Assembly (NCBI RefSeq): GCF_964204645.1
Contig: NC_134034.1
Coordinates: forward strand, 5,389,414-5,453,413
Source: Tubulanus polymorphus
Taxonomy: Eukaryota > Nemertea > Palaeonemertea > Tubulaniformes > Tubulanidae
Direction: 5' to 3'
Length of the DNA: 64,000 bases
Shown here: positions 50,766 through 59,481 of the stretch, piece after piece
Layout of the letters: each line of letters begins with the position of its first letter
Position numbering within the stretch: position 1 is the first letter of the stretch
The notes under the pieces: generated by a model
What the model saw: only the letters and a program-made list of their open reading frames with translations
The model's database searches: none
Told to the model about the DNA's origin: nothing
Program-made: the position numbers and the translations under genes

Positions 50766-51368
50766 ATGTCAAAGAAATCTAATAAGAATAGTATTGATAT
50801 TGAAAAGACATTAGATGATTTAGGTATTAGTGATAATAAAGATACAGTTGCAACTAATTGTGCTCAAGTTAATAACAATATAGATTATGAATACTACTTA
50901 TATTGTAAGCATCATCTTGAATTATTAATTGCTGGCGGGAAATCTAAGGACTTCTTAGGAAAAATAATAACTTTTCAAGAACTAGACTCTATGAAACCCG
51001 ATAAAGTAATCAAATATTTTAAGATTTATGAAGAGGCAAGATTAGCTAGAATAAATGATTCTATTTCAGATGGTATTGTCAAATGTTATTCAAAATTATG
51101 TAACCAGTTAATACCAATTGATGATGAAAATAAATTATATAATGATTTGAAAAATGACTATTTAGTTATGACTGAATTACAAAAATGGGTTGGATATGCT
51201 TCATTTCAATTAGGATCGGTTATGACATTAATTTCTACTGGAGTTATAACATTTTCGAACATCAAACCTATGGAATATAAATCAGGTAAGAACGAAACAG
51301 ATGTACTACAACCAAACGTCGAAACAGAAAATGAATCAAAACAAAAATTAACTAAAATAAATGAGTGA
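50766..51368 (+). CDS. conserved Polinton protein of unknown function (200 aa)
   Basis: Not recognised as a defined family. Residues 40-130 are mixed charged and helical (YEYYLYCKHHLELLIAG, KVIKYFKIYEEARLARIND). A moderately hydrophobic stretch lies at about 140-167 (VGYASFQLGSVMTLISTGVI), possibly one membrane-associated helix. The tail is polar. Start context CTAATATAAATG fits the TAAATG pattern. The stop overlaps the start of the next gene by 8 bp (ATGAGTGA), so the two are probably on one transcript. Proteins of this kind sit next to integrase genes in related elements, as far as I recall. A virion or replication accessory role is a guess. Confidence 0.75.
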   Translation: MSKKSNKNSIDIEKTLDDLGISDNKDTVATNCAQVNNNIDYEYYLYCKHHLELLIAGGKSKDFLGKIITFQELDSMKPDKVIKYFKIYEEARLARINDSISDGIVKCYSKLCNQLIPIDDENKLYNDLKNDYLVMTELQKWVGYASFQLGSVMTLISTGVITFSNIKPMEYKSGKNETDVLQPNVETENESKQKLTKINE

Positions 51369-51747
51369 TGGAGTTAAGAAAAAGGCTAGATCAGAGAAAC
51401 AAATTAAATGGGTAAGAGAATTAGGTAAAAGATCATCAGAATTAAAAAAAGCTAAGAAAAAGAAATTAACTGATATAAATGAATCACCTGATGATGCCGT
51501 ACGGCACCCACACGGTGGTATTGATTCAAATGATAATCCATCTAATTCTTCTAATGCTGGAAGTAATTATAAATTATATATTACAATTGGATTAGTAACA
51601 GTTATTATATTATCCGGTGTAATATATAAATCAAAATTCAAATCTGATGATAAAGATGATTCCAATGATAACAAACATATTATACCAGAAAATAAGTCAA
51701 ATCATAAATCAAATGAAAATAAATCTAAAATATTATTAATGGATTAA
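51361..51747 (+). CDS. small basic single-pass membrane protein (128 aa)
   Basis: The N-terminal 40 residues are strongly basic (KKKARSEKQIKWVRELGKRS, then KKAKKKKL). One clear transmembrane segment lies at about 72-88 (YITIGLVTVIILSGVIY), followed by a Lys/Asn/Asp-rich tail. No enzyme motif. The start ATG overlaps the previous gene's stop (TAAATGAGTGA). The integrase starts 3 bp after its stop. A basic head on a membrane anchor could bind DNA or a capsid to membranes, but this is inference. Confidence 0.7.
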   Translation: MSDGVKKKARSEKQIKWVRELGKRSSELKKAKKKKLTDINESPDDAVRHPHGGIDSNDNPSNSSNAGSNYKLYITIGLVTVIILSGVIYKSKFKSDDKDDSNDNKHIIPENKSNHKSNENKSKILLMD

Positions 51748-51750
51748 AAT

Positions 51751-52851
51751 ATGATGAAAAAAGAACAATATTTAAGAGATTTATATTATAACCCAGAAAG
51801 TGAAGTATCATATTCTAACGTTTCGGAATTATGGGATAAAATTAAATCTGATAAAGAAAAAATAAAATATAGTGAATTAAAATCATGGTTACAAAATCAA
51901 CCCACATATCAAATTCATAAAAAGATGGATAAAAAATATTTAACAAGAAAAGTAATGGTTTCATATATTGACCAACAATGGCAAGCTGATTTAATTGACA
52001 TGAAAAACTTAGAAGAATATAACAAAGGATATTTTTGGATACTAAATGTTATAGATATATTCAGTAGATACGCATGGAGTATCCCGATTAAAAATAAAAC
52101 TGGTATAGAAGTTACAAATTCTTTCAAATTAATATTTAAAGAAGCTATCCCAGATAAAATACAATTTGATGAAGGTAAAGAATTTTATAACAAACATTTT
52201 AAAAAACTATTAACTGATAACGATGTAGAATATTTTTCAACACATTCAGATAAAAAAGCATCCGTTATAGAAAGATTTAATAAAACATTGAAAACTAGAA
52301 TGTGGAAATATTTCACCGCTAATGAAACATATAAATATATCGATGAGTCTATAAATATATTAGATGATTTAGTTAAAGGTTATAATAATTCTAAACATAG
52401 TTCTATAAATATGAAACCTATACAAGCTAGAAAAGAAGAAAATTCAGAAATAGTTTGGAATAATTTATATGGTGCGTTTGTTACACATGATTTTGGAGAA
52501 CCTAAATTTAAAATTGGACAACATGTTAGAATTTCTAAATATAGAAAAACATTTTATAAAGGTTATACCCCTAATTTTACTGAAGAAATATTTAAAATTA
52601 AAAAGATAATATTAACTAAACCATTTGTTTATAAATTGTTTGATTTAAAAGATGAAGAAATATTAGGTTATTTTTATGAACAAGAATTATCATTAGTACC
52701 AAACCCAGATGAAATAGAATACAAAATAGAAAAGGTATTGAAAACAAAAACTCTTAAAGGAAAAAAGTATTCTTTGGTGAAATATAAAGGGTATGATGAT
52801 AAATTTAATGAATGGATTTTATCTAGTAAAATTAAAAGAATAAATGAATAA
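51751..52851 (+). CDS. Polinton integrase with C-terminal chromodomain
   Basis: 366 residues. Retroviral-type (RVE) DDE integrase that inserts element ends into host DNA. Catalytic residues: D80 in QWQADLIDM, D140 in QFDEGKEFYN and E174 in SVIERFNKTLKTR, giving a D-x59-D-x33-E spacing. A chromodomain-like segment follows at 324-366 (YKIEKVLKTKTLKG, KYKGYDDKFNEW), as in many Polinton integrases; it may read histone marks and steer insertion. Complete and without stops. It begins ATGATG 3 bp after the preceding gene, without the usual TAAATG, and its last 8 bp overlap the ATPase start. The three genes thus look co-transcribed. Confidence 0.95.
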   Translation: MMKKEQYLRDLYYNPESEVSYSNVSELWDKIKSDKEKIKYSELKSWLQNQPTYQIHKKMDKKYLTRKVMVSYIDQQWQADLIDMKNLEEYNKGYFWILNVIDIFSRYAWSIPIKNKTGIEVTNSFKLIFKEAIPDKIQFDEGKEFYNKHFKKLLTDNDVEYFSTHSDKKASVIERFNKTLKTRMWKYFTANETYKYIDESINILDDLVKGYNNSKHSSINMKPIQARKEENSEIVWNNLYGAFVTHDFGEPKFKIGQHVRISKYRKTFYKGYTPNFTEEIFKIKKIILTKPFVYKLFDLKDEEILGYFYEQELSLVPNPDEIEYKIEKVLKTKTLKGKKYSLVKYKGYDDKFNEWILSSKIKRINE

Positions 52852-53455
52852 AGATTTATTTATATTTGAACCACATAATATGTTAGTTACTGGAGTTACA
52901 AATTGTGGTAAAACACACTTCATATTATATTTATTAGAAACTATTTATAAGAATCATTTTGATAATATAATATTATTCTGTCCTACTTATGAAATGAATG
53001 AAACATATAATAGAGATATAGTTAAGATAAAAAAGTTTATTATATTAGATCCTAAAACAGTAAAAGAAAATTTAGATAATTGTATTAAAATTGCATTAGA
53101 TATTTATAAAGGATCAAATACATTATTTATTATCGATGATTGCGCAAATTTACATGATTCAAAAGTTAGAGAAAGTGAGTTATGTTATTTAGCTTTCTCT
53201 GGTAGACATTTTGGGATAACAACATGGGTTTTAAATCAGAAATATAATTCAATTGTGAAAGACTTTAGAGAGAATATAAGATTTCTAGTTTTATTCTACA
53301 ACAAAGATAGAAAATCTATGCAACAATCATTAGAAGAAAATCAAATTATACCTACTGAATTACATGATGAATATATGAATAAATTAAAGAATAATAAAGG
53401 TTCAAAATTATTAATGAGATTACAATTTCCATATGAATATAAATTTATAAAATAA
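52844..53455 (+). CDS. A32-like (FtsK/HerA) genome-packaging ATPase
   Basis: 203 residues. Walker A GVTNCGKT at 17-24, Walker B TLFIIDD at 93-99, then SGRHFGITTWVLNQKYN (119-135), the conserved Arg/Gln segment of the A32 packaging ATPases found in Polintons, virophages and large DNA viruses. The enzyme pumps genome DNA into preformed capsids. Length is slightly shorter than typical (220-260). The start overlaps the integrase stop (ATGAATAA) and has the AATAAATG context. This is the last rightward gene; leftward genes converge on it across a 135-bp spacer. Confidence 0.92.
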   Translation: MNKDLFIFEPHNMLVTGVTNCGKTHFILYLLETIYKNHFDNIILFCPTYEMNETYNRDIVKIKKFIILDPKTVKENLDNCIKIALDIYKGSNTLFIIDDCANLHDSKVRESELCYLAFSGRHFGITTWVLNQKYNSIVKDFRENIRFLVLFYNKDRKSMQQSLEENQIIPTELHDEYMNKLKNNKGSKLLMRLQFPYEYKFIK

Positions 53456-53590
53456 CTATTTGTATACCAATGTATTAGATACCCTAATACCTGATACCCT
53501 AATACCTGATACCCTAATACCTGTTACCCTATTAGATACCTTAAATAATTTAAACCCCCTTTTTTTATTTACTATCATTTTATACAATTT
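53456..53590. terminator. convergent intergenic region with 15-bp tandem repeats
   Basis: Separates the two converging gene blocks. 53468-53533 has three to four copies of TACCCTAATACCTGA, followed by a TTTTTTT run. A termination or polyadenylation zone is expected here from the gene layout; no proven signal was identified. Confidence 0.45.
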
Positions 53591-54643
53591 TTAACCTTTA
53601 TTATTTTTGAGTGTTAGATAATCAATTTCTGAATCAATTTCTGAATCACTTTCACTATCAGATGACCCTAACACCATATTTAAATGCTCTACCGAATCTA
53701 CATTAACATCTTTATAATTTTTTTTCACCTTTTTCACCTTTTTCGCCTTTTTTTCCTTTTTTATCTTTTTTACCTCATCATCAATAGTTGTTTCATTTTT
53801 TAACTTATTCTTCCAATCAAATTTATTATTATTTTCTACTTTAAGTTTTATAGAATCTTTATTATCAATATGTTTAACTGTAACTATATCATCATGTGGG
53901 CGTATGACATCATTTTCATTATCATCTTTATTAGTGTTTGCTCCTAATATTTCATTTACAGTGTTTGATCCTAATATTTCATTAGCATTGGTTAAATCTA
54001 ATTCATCTTTATTAGGTGTTGCTAATAATAAATCTTCATACATTTTTTCACCATTTACTTTTTTATTTGAAACAAACTTTGTAACATATCTAAATGGGTG
54101 TTCTATAAATTCTTTTTTACCAACACGTTCTATAACATTAGTAATATGTGAATTTGTATTCATATGTTTATTCCAATTTGATGGAGCGTTTGAAAATTCA
54201 CCATTACAATAACCACAATAATTTCTATTTTCACTAACATCTAATATTATTGCATTATTAGATGTAGAAGGTATTATGTTATTAGATGTAGAAGGTATTA
54301 CGTTATTAGATGTAGAAGGTATTATGTTATTAGATGTAGAAGGTATTACGTTATTAGATGTAGAAGGTATTATGTTATTAGATGTAGAAGGTATTATATT
54401 ATTTGATGTAGAAGGTATTATATTATTTGATGTAGAAGGTATTTCATTATTATCAATTACATTACTTAAATTATCAACAACTTCACTTTTATTATTATCG
54501 ATTTCTATTAGTTTAGTTTTATAATTTTTAAAAATAGGATCAAATATCAAAGCTATATTACAAGGTATTACATAATATAAACCATCATTATTTTCATGTG
54601 TATCGATGTATGGAATATGTTTATATACTTTACCTCCTTCCAT
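53591..54643 (-). CDS. repeat-bearing zinc finger protein (350 aa), function unknown
   Basis: N-terminal 65 residues have no match that I recognise (GLYYVIPCNIALIFDPIFKN). Residues about 68-130 hold eight copies of the octapeptide (I/V)IPSTSNN. Then a C2H2-type finger YCGYCNGEFS...NKHMNTNSH (C143, C146, H160, H166), an acidic and polar middle, a Lys-rich patch at about 300-320 and a Ser/Asp-rich C-terminus. Low-complexity linkers and a Lys-rich patch suggest nucleic-acid binding, and the position next to the capsid gene could mean a virion core protein. Start context ATAATAAATGG. The repeat number is likely to vary between copies. Confidence 0.7.
   Translation of the reverse strand: MEGGKVYKHIPYIDTHENNDGLYYVIPCNIALIFDPIFKNYKTKLIEIDNNKSEVVDNLSNVIDNNEIPSTSNNIIPSTSNNIIPSTSNNIIPSTSNNVIPSTSNNIIPSTSNNVIPSTSNNIIPSTSNNAIILDVSENRNYCGYCNGEFSNAPSNWNKHMNTNSHITNVIERVGKKEFIEHPFRYVTKFVSNKKVNGEKMYEDLLLATPNKDELDLTNANEILGSNTVNEILGANTNKDDNENDVIRPHDDIVTVKHIDNKDSIKLKVENNNKFDWKNKLKNETTIDDEVKKIKKEKKAKKVKKVKKNYKDVNVDSVEHLNMVLGSSDSESDSEIDSEIDYLTLKNNKG
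54250..54445 (-). repeat. 24-bp coding minisatellite (eight octapeptide repeats)
   Basis: Plus-strand unit GTAGAAGGTATTATGTTATT + AGAT, eight near-identical copies. Because the unit is 24 bp, the frame is preserved and the repeat is translated. The apparent plus-strand ORF at 54276-54524 is its antisense shadow. Confidence 0.9.
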
Positions 54644-54675
54644 TTATTATATACATTTTTATTAAAGTTAAAATT

Positions 54676-55923
54676 TTAATACATAACACTATCTAATTGT
54701 GAATTTACAATATTTAATTGCGCGTCAGATATAATATAAATGTGCATTTTAAAATTTTTGATTCCTTTATTCTTTTTCATGAATAATTGTATTCCATCTT
54801 TTGTATTTTGTAGTTTTTTTCCAGAACCATGTAATGAATTATCTTCAGTTGTTCTAAAATCTAACCATAATGCATATTTATTACCGGTATAATAATCAAT
54901 TTGATTAATGTTACAATTTTCAAATGATTTTACTTTTTCATTCATAAAATGTTTTTTAATTTCTACCCATTGATCTATCATTCTCATTCCTTGACAAAAT
55001 ATTTTATTCGCTATTCCTTCGATAGTTATTTCTACTTTTGTTATTTCAGGATTATAATAATTGTCAACATTTATTGCGCCATTAGTATACGTTCCAATGG
55101 TAAAAAATATTAATATACCTTTAATAGATCTTCTAGGAAAGTTAATATTCTCATTAATTATTTCATCATTTGCATTAATAGTTACAGTTTTAAATTTATC
55201 AATATAATCATATAATAATGAAAACCCTTGATTGTATTTAGTTTGAATTATATTTGAAATATTTTCATCAGTTACTGTATCATATTCTAAACATATATTC
55301 GATAATTTATAACTCATATCTTTAACAACGCTAGATAATACAATTTCATTTACAGGAGCAAATGTTATCTCAAATATAATATCTTCTTGAATTGCGTATT
55401 TATATAAAGGTGCATTATTATTTATCAATTCAAAGTCTAATGGAATTTTATATTTGCTTCCATATATACTTTTTATCAATTTATCTACATCATTTGTTAA
55501 TATTGCGCTATTAGCTTCTGATCTTAATTTATTTTGGTTTTCCGATTGGATGCCTTGAAATATCATATTATTTCTATTTTCTTTAGTTAACCATAAATCT
55601 TTATAATGCATAAATAAATTATAATCATCTAATGAGAAAACTGTTTCAGGACCAATCTTTATTGTTAACTTTTTAATCAAATATCTCCCAACATTATCAA
55701 CAACATAATTATTATTATTACCGATTACTTTTATATCAGCTGATAAATAAATACTGTTTGGAACATAAAAAGTATTTTGTGTTAATCTAGGAATTCTAAC
55801 GTATAAAGTTTCATCGGGATTAATATTTGAAGGGTTATGAGTAATTATATGATGTGATCTTTCTGCTTTAATAGCGTTAGATATTCTAGAAATCTTCGAA
55901 GGACTTATATAAATCCCACTCAT
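54676..55923 (-). CDS. probable major capsid protein (double jelly-roll hexon)
   Basis: 415 residues, rich in beta-strand-like alternation. Recognisable stretches from this capsid family: NVGRYLIKKLTIKIG (about 78-92), FSLDDYNLFMHYKDLWLT, NNMIFQGIQSEN, IYGSKYKIPLDFELI, INFPRRSIKGILIFF and the closing FKMHIYIISDAQLNI. These are the conserved blocks, as I remember them, of the MCP-like proteins found with integrase and ATPase genes in invertebrate Polinton-like elements. Two jelly-roll halves are expected but cannot be proven by eye. Intact, with the AAATAAATGAG start context behind a T8 run. It would form the shell of the particle, with the penton at 60510-61262. Confidence 0.65.
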   Translation of the reverse strand: MSGIYISPSKISRISNAIKAERSHHIITHNPSNINPDETLYVRIPRLTQNTFYVPNSIYLSADIKVIGNNNNYVVDNVGRYLIKKLTIKIGPETVFSLDDYNLFMHYKDLWLTKENRNNMIFQGIQSENQNKLRSEANSAILTNDVDKLIKSIYGSKYKIPLDFELINNNAPLYKYAIQEDIIFEITFAPVNEIVLSSVVKDMSYKLSNICLEYDTVTDENISNIIQTKYNQGFSLLYDYIDKFKTVTINANDEIINENINFPRRSIKGILIFFTIGTYTNGAINVDNYYNPEITKVEITIEGIANKIFCQGMRMIDQWVEIKKHFMNEKVKSFENCNINQIDYYTGNKYALWLDFRTTEDNSLHGSGKKLQNTKDGIQLFMKKNKGIKNFKMHIYIISDAQLNIVNSQLDSVMY

Positions 55924-55949
55924 TTATTTAACAAAAAAAATTAATTATT

Positions 55950-56035
55950 TATTTTTGATATTTTTTGATATCATGGTTTACTTGATATTTTTTGATATCA
56001 TGGTTTACTTGATATTTTTTGATATCATATTTACT
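55950..56035. repeat. 27-bp tandem repeat spanning the stop of the 533-aa gene
   Basis: Three copies of TTGATATTTTTTGATATCAT + GGTTTAC. The last residues and stop codon of the 533-residue protein lie in the final copy (stop at 56005), so repeat loss or gain could move the C-terminus slightly. The plus-strand ORF starting at 55955 is an artefact. Confidence 0.8.
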
Positions 56036-57606
56036 AACCCAAAAATAATAGCACTTACAACTGTAATTAAAAATAAAATAATATGTTCAGCAGCAAAGTT
56101 AATAATGTTTCCTGCAGATTTCAATATAAAACCAACAATTGATGCAATAACTCCTGGTAAAGCTGCAGCAGATTTCTTTGATAGTTCCCATAAATATTTT
56201 GCTAATTTCTTTAAACCATCTTTAACTTTATCTTGTATAGAATTATTGCCTGGAGGTTTATCTGGTTTATTAGGAGTGGGAGTAGAAGTAGATTTTAAAG
56301 CATTTGATATAGCTAAACCTATTGTTGTAAATAACATAGTTACAGCTGTTAGAATTGAAAGAATTGTTATTCCTTCTAATTTAAATAATAACTTTATTCT
56401 GTCTTTTAGTGATATTTCAGAATTTGGTTTAATCAACAAATCTTTAAAAATAACTTTTAATCTATTTATATTATAATCATATGATTTTAATAATAATTTA
56501 ATTTCTTCTTTTTGTAATTCTATGTTATATTCTAAATCATCAATTTCTTTTTCTAAATATGCATTTCTTTTTTTAAATTCAATTTCTTCAATAACTTTAT
56601 TATCTCTATCTAATTTTAGTTGTTCTATTTCTTTATTTTTATCAGTTCTATCTTTTTCCAAATACATAATTTTTTGATCTCTTATACTTTTATTATGTGC
56701 AATTTTATCAGCTGATTCTTGCGTACCTTTAATTTCTCTACGTGCTTGTTCAGGAAATGATTCTAATTCATCATCAGTTAAATCAAGTAATCCTTTTTCT
56801 AGTAAATATTCCAGTCGATTTATTCCACCACTATTCATTTCTTCTTCTGAATCACTTAATCTATTAATTTGTTTTTCTAATTGTAATTGTAATTGTAATT
56901 GACTTGAATCATTATCAATTGGTTGAGTGTCTCTTCTCGATGTTTCGGGTGTTGAAGATCTTAATTTATCTAATCGATTTCTATTCTCTTCCATTTCTGG
57001 TTCTAAATTATCATAGATTTTCTCAAATAACTCATTAATTCTTTGTTTAAATAATTTTTTAAAGTTATCTATTTCTTCTTTTGTTACATCTTCTAGTTTA
57101 TTATTATAAATAATTTTCTTAATTCTATCTGGTTCTAACTTAAGCAAAGTTGATTCTGCCAATATTTTGTTTTGATTTTTATAAGAGATATTAATATAAA
57201 ATTCACCATTTAAATTATCACCATCCAAATAATAATAATATTCACCATCTAAATATTTTAAATCTTTTACTAAAAGTCTAGCGCCTCTATCATTTATATT
57301 ATAACCAGATTCTTCAAATAAAGGTTTAAAATCATAAATAAATTCATTATATTCTAATTCTTGTCTTGCTAAATCTGGATTTTCATTTTCAGTATTTATT
57401 CTCTTTCTATTTGTTCTATCAAATTCATCTGTTGATGGGATTTTAGAACCACTATCTGCTAAATTAGAATTATATGTTGATTCATCATCATTATCAATAT
57501 TAGTTTCATTAAGATTAGCGCCTGCATCATTATAATCATCATCAATATATCCTTCATTATTATTTCCCATTTCTTTCATTTCATAATCTACTCCACCTTT
57601 TGCCAT
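56005..57606 (-). CDS. large coiled-coil membrane protein (533 aa), possible virion protein
   Basis: Acidic, Asn/Asp-rich N-terminus (1-75). A folded-looking middle includes DRGARLLVKDLKYLDGEYYY (about 104-123). A long charged coiled coil runs at about 300-390 (KDRTDKNKEIEQLKLDRDNK...). Three C-terminal hydrophobic segments are present: about 413-437 (ITILSILTAVTMLFTTIGLA), 479-507 (ALPGVIASIVGFILKSAG) and 508-526 (HIILFLITVVSAIIFGLVN), after a Pro-rich linker. No enzymatic motif. Position beside the capsid gene and this build suggest a membrane-bound structural or entry-related virion protein; that is inference only. Start context TTTTTTTATTATATAAATGGC. Intact. Confidence 0.7.
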   Translation of the reverse strand: MAKGGVDYEMKEMGNNNEGYIDDDYNDAGANLNETNIDNDDESTYNSNLADSGSKIPSTDEFDRTNRKRINTENENPDLARQELEYNEFIYDFKPLFEESGYNINDRGARLLVKDLKYLDGEYYYYLDGDNLNGEFYINISYKNQNKILAESTLLKLEPDRIKKIIYNNKLEDVTKEEIDNFKKLFKQRINELFEKIYDNLEPEMEENRNRLDKLRSSTPETSRRDTQPIDNDSSQLQLQLQLEKQINRLSDSEEEMNSGGINRLEYLLEKGLLDLTDDELESFPEQARREIKGTQESADKIAHNKSIRDQKIMYLEKDRTDKNKEIEQLKLDRDNKVIEEIEFKKRNAYLEKEIDDLEYNIELQKEEIKLLLKSYDYNINRLKVIFKDLLIKPNSEISLKDRIKLLFKLEGITILSILTAVTMLFTTIGLAISNALKSTSTPTPNKPDKPPGNNSIQDKVKDGLKKLAKYLWELSKKSAAALPGVIASIVGFILKSAGNIINFAAEHIILFLITVVSAIIFGLVNMISKNIK

Positions 57607-57622
57607 TTATATAATAAAAAAA

Positions 57623-58771
57623 TTAAAATTTAAAATATAATATTCCTCCGATTACAATTCCTATACAAGTTATAGCTAATTTAGTATTTTCATGTGATTT
57701 ATTATCATTATCAGTTTTAATTATATCATGTTGAATTTTAACAGTTCTATTATTTTCTGATGTATTGTAATCTTTTATTTTAGAATCATTAACCAATTTA
57801 TTATTCTTAGTTTTAGTTTCTGTTGATTGAATGTGTTTTTTATTTTTTTCACCTTCCATTAATTTTGGAGCAGTAATAATCTTTTTATTTATATCATTTA
57901 ATCCAAATGAATTATTTATTGTTGCAGTTTTAATTAGATTATTATAACCAATTATATTTCCCATCTTTAATACTAAATCATTAGAAATAATTAATAGATT
58001 AGGGCCTATACAATAATTAAGTCTTACATGAGATTTATCTAAATAATTTTGATATCTTATAATGTTTTCTGGAATCGATCTATTTTTATCATTATGAATT
58101 GAATCTTCAAATAAAACTTTGAATTGTTTTTGTGTATCGAATGATGTATTCAAATTTCCAATTATCGGTGATCTTGTTTCAACTTGTGATCCTAGAATAC
58201 AAATCAAATAAGTTCTAATAGATTGATTTATTCTTTCTATACCTGATTTAGTAAAACCTTCACTATTTTCTAAAATAAAATAAACCCAACCATTATTGTT
58301 TTCTTGTTTTAAATTATCATAAAATTTCGGTAATTTATTGAAATTTAATGTTTCTAAATCCTTTGTTTCTATTTTACCATAACCTAATTTTTTATTATAG
58401 ATATTATAAAAACTATTAGATGGTATGGGAAGTGCACAATATTCTGCAATCTTTCTAGGGCAAGGAAGTGATCTTATTGTTCCAATTTTTATTCTAAAAT
58501 CAGAATTATTTATATCTATATTAAATTCATTGCAAATTTTATAAAACTTTGATAAATTAATATTATTATCCAATTCTTTAAAATATCTAGATCCTGGTAA
58601 AGCGCACTCTAATTCATTTAATATTATTCTGATTTGAAAGTATGTATGAAATCTAAATAAACTTTGAATTAGTTTATATTTAGAATTATTCAAATGATCA
58701 TTCCAACTAATTCCACATCCTGTTGTTGCACAATAAACAGCAAAATTTAATTGATTCTGCCAATACTTCAT
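57623..58771 (-). CDS. conserved Polinton protein with C-terminal anchor (382 aa)
   Basis: The opening MKYWQNQLNFAVYCATTGCG is a strongly conserved signature that I recall from uncharacterised proteins in cnidarian and other invertebrate genomes lying in the same kind of cluster. The middle contains CALPGSRYFKELD and a Pro/Cys segment SLPCPRKIAEYCALPIPSN. The last 18 residues (LAITCIGIVIGGILYFKF) form one transmembrane helix after a 100-residue polar linker. Function unknown; a virion membrane protein is plausible. Its start is preceded by CTAATATG and not TAAATG, one of two exceptions, and it begins only 15 bp after the previous gene's stop. Confidence 0.75.
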   Translation of the reverse strand: MKYWQNQLNFAVYCATTGCGISWNDHLNNSKYKLIQSLFRFHTYFQIRIILNELECALPGSRYFKELDNNINLSKFYKICNEFNIDINNSDFRIKIGTIRSLPCPRKIAEYCALPIPSNSFYNIYNKKLGYGKIETKDLETLNFNKLPKFYDNLKQENNNGWVYFILENSEGFTKSGIERINQSIRTYLICILGSQVETRSPIIGNLNTSFDTQKQFKVLFEDSIHNDKNRSIPENIIRYQNYLDKSHVRLNYCIGPNLLIISNDLVLKMGNIIGYNNLIKTATINNSFGLNDINKKIITAPKLMEGEKNKKHIQSTETKTKNNKLVNDSKIKDYNTSENNRTVKIQHDIIKTDNDNKSHENTKLAITCIGIVIGGILYFKF

Positions 58772-58786
58772 ATTAGATTTTAATAA

Positions 58787-59011
58787 TCATTGTTTTTCAT
58801 CTTTCAATTTTTTAAAATTAATCAAATATACATGAAATATATTTTCCATCTTTGCATTAAAATTATTACTTTCAGTAACATAAATATATAAATCAATTAA
58901 TGAATCTAAAACTTCATTTCTATATGTAATATCTTCATTAAAATCTATTGCTGGAATATTATATTTAATTGATTTATTATATTGGAAAGCTTTTGGAAAA
59001 CTATCTGCCAT
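58787..59011 (-). CDS. small helical protein (74 aa), unknown function
   Basis: No signal peptide or membrane segment. Most of it is predicted-helix-like: DITYRNEVLDSLIDLYIYVTE (within 28-48) and ENIFHVYLINFKKLKDEKQ at the end. Start context TTAATTATATAAATGGC. It lies in a close series of short leftward genes. Related short proteins with YIYVTE..NFKKL recur in similar clusters, as I recall. No role can be assigned. Confidence 0.65.
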   Translation of the reverse strand: MADSFPKAFQYNKSIKYNIPAIDFNEDITYRNEVLDSLIDLYIYVTESNNFNAKMENIFHVYLINFKKLKDEKQ

Positions 59012-59027
59012 TTATATAATTAAAAAA

Positions 59028-59462
59028 TTAATAATTAACTAATTCTTTTAATAATTTATCTTGTTCTTCAACTGTTATATGACCATTTAAACTTATTATA
59101 TAATCTAGTGTGTTCTTTAATTTATTAATTTCTTTTATATTAGTTTTAATTTTTTCTTTATTACTTTTTATATTTAATTTTGAACTTATACCAGTTAAAA
59201 CACTTGAACTTAATCCTAATACACCAATTGATATAGCTAAAGGTGTTAATGGACTGAATATTGCTAGAAATGTTATTACAGAACTAATTGTAACCGAACC
59301 ACTGATAATCAAATAATATATAATTTTACTTTTTAAATATTTTTTCTTTTTTATCTTTAAGTCACTTTCAAATTCTAATATTTGTTTTTCTAAATATGTT
59401 TTTAATTTAGTTTTATTTATATCATGAGGAATATTATCAATACTATCAACTTTATCTTCCAT
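59028..59462 (-). CDS. small membrane protein with hairpin of two helices (144 aa)
   Basis: Basic, Lys-rich flanks around two adjacent hydrophobic segments at about 47-68 (IIYYLIISGSVTISSVITFL) and 71-91 (PLTPLAISIGVLGLSSSVLTG), then a helical Lys/Asn tail. No enzyme motif. Start context TTTTTATTCTAAATAAATGG. A holin-like or virion membrane role is conceivable but unsupported. Confidence 0.65.
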   Translation of the reverse strand: MEDKVDSIDNIPHDINKTKLKTYLEKQILEFESDLKIKKKKYLKSKIIYYLIISGSVTISSVITFLAIFSPLTPLAISIGVLGLSSSVLTGISSKLNIKSNKEKIKTNIKEINKLKNTLDYIISLNGHITVEEQDKLLKELVNY

Positions 59463-59481
59463 TTATTTAGAATAAAAATTA

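Noticed and set aside
53904-54524. Plus-strand ORFs of 102 and 82 codons
   Set aside because: Antisense of the zinc-finger/IPSTSNN gene.
55955-56476. 173-codon plus-strand ORF
   Set aside because: Antisense to the 533-residue gene and starting in a tandem repeat.
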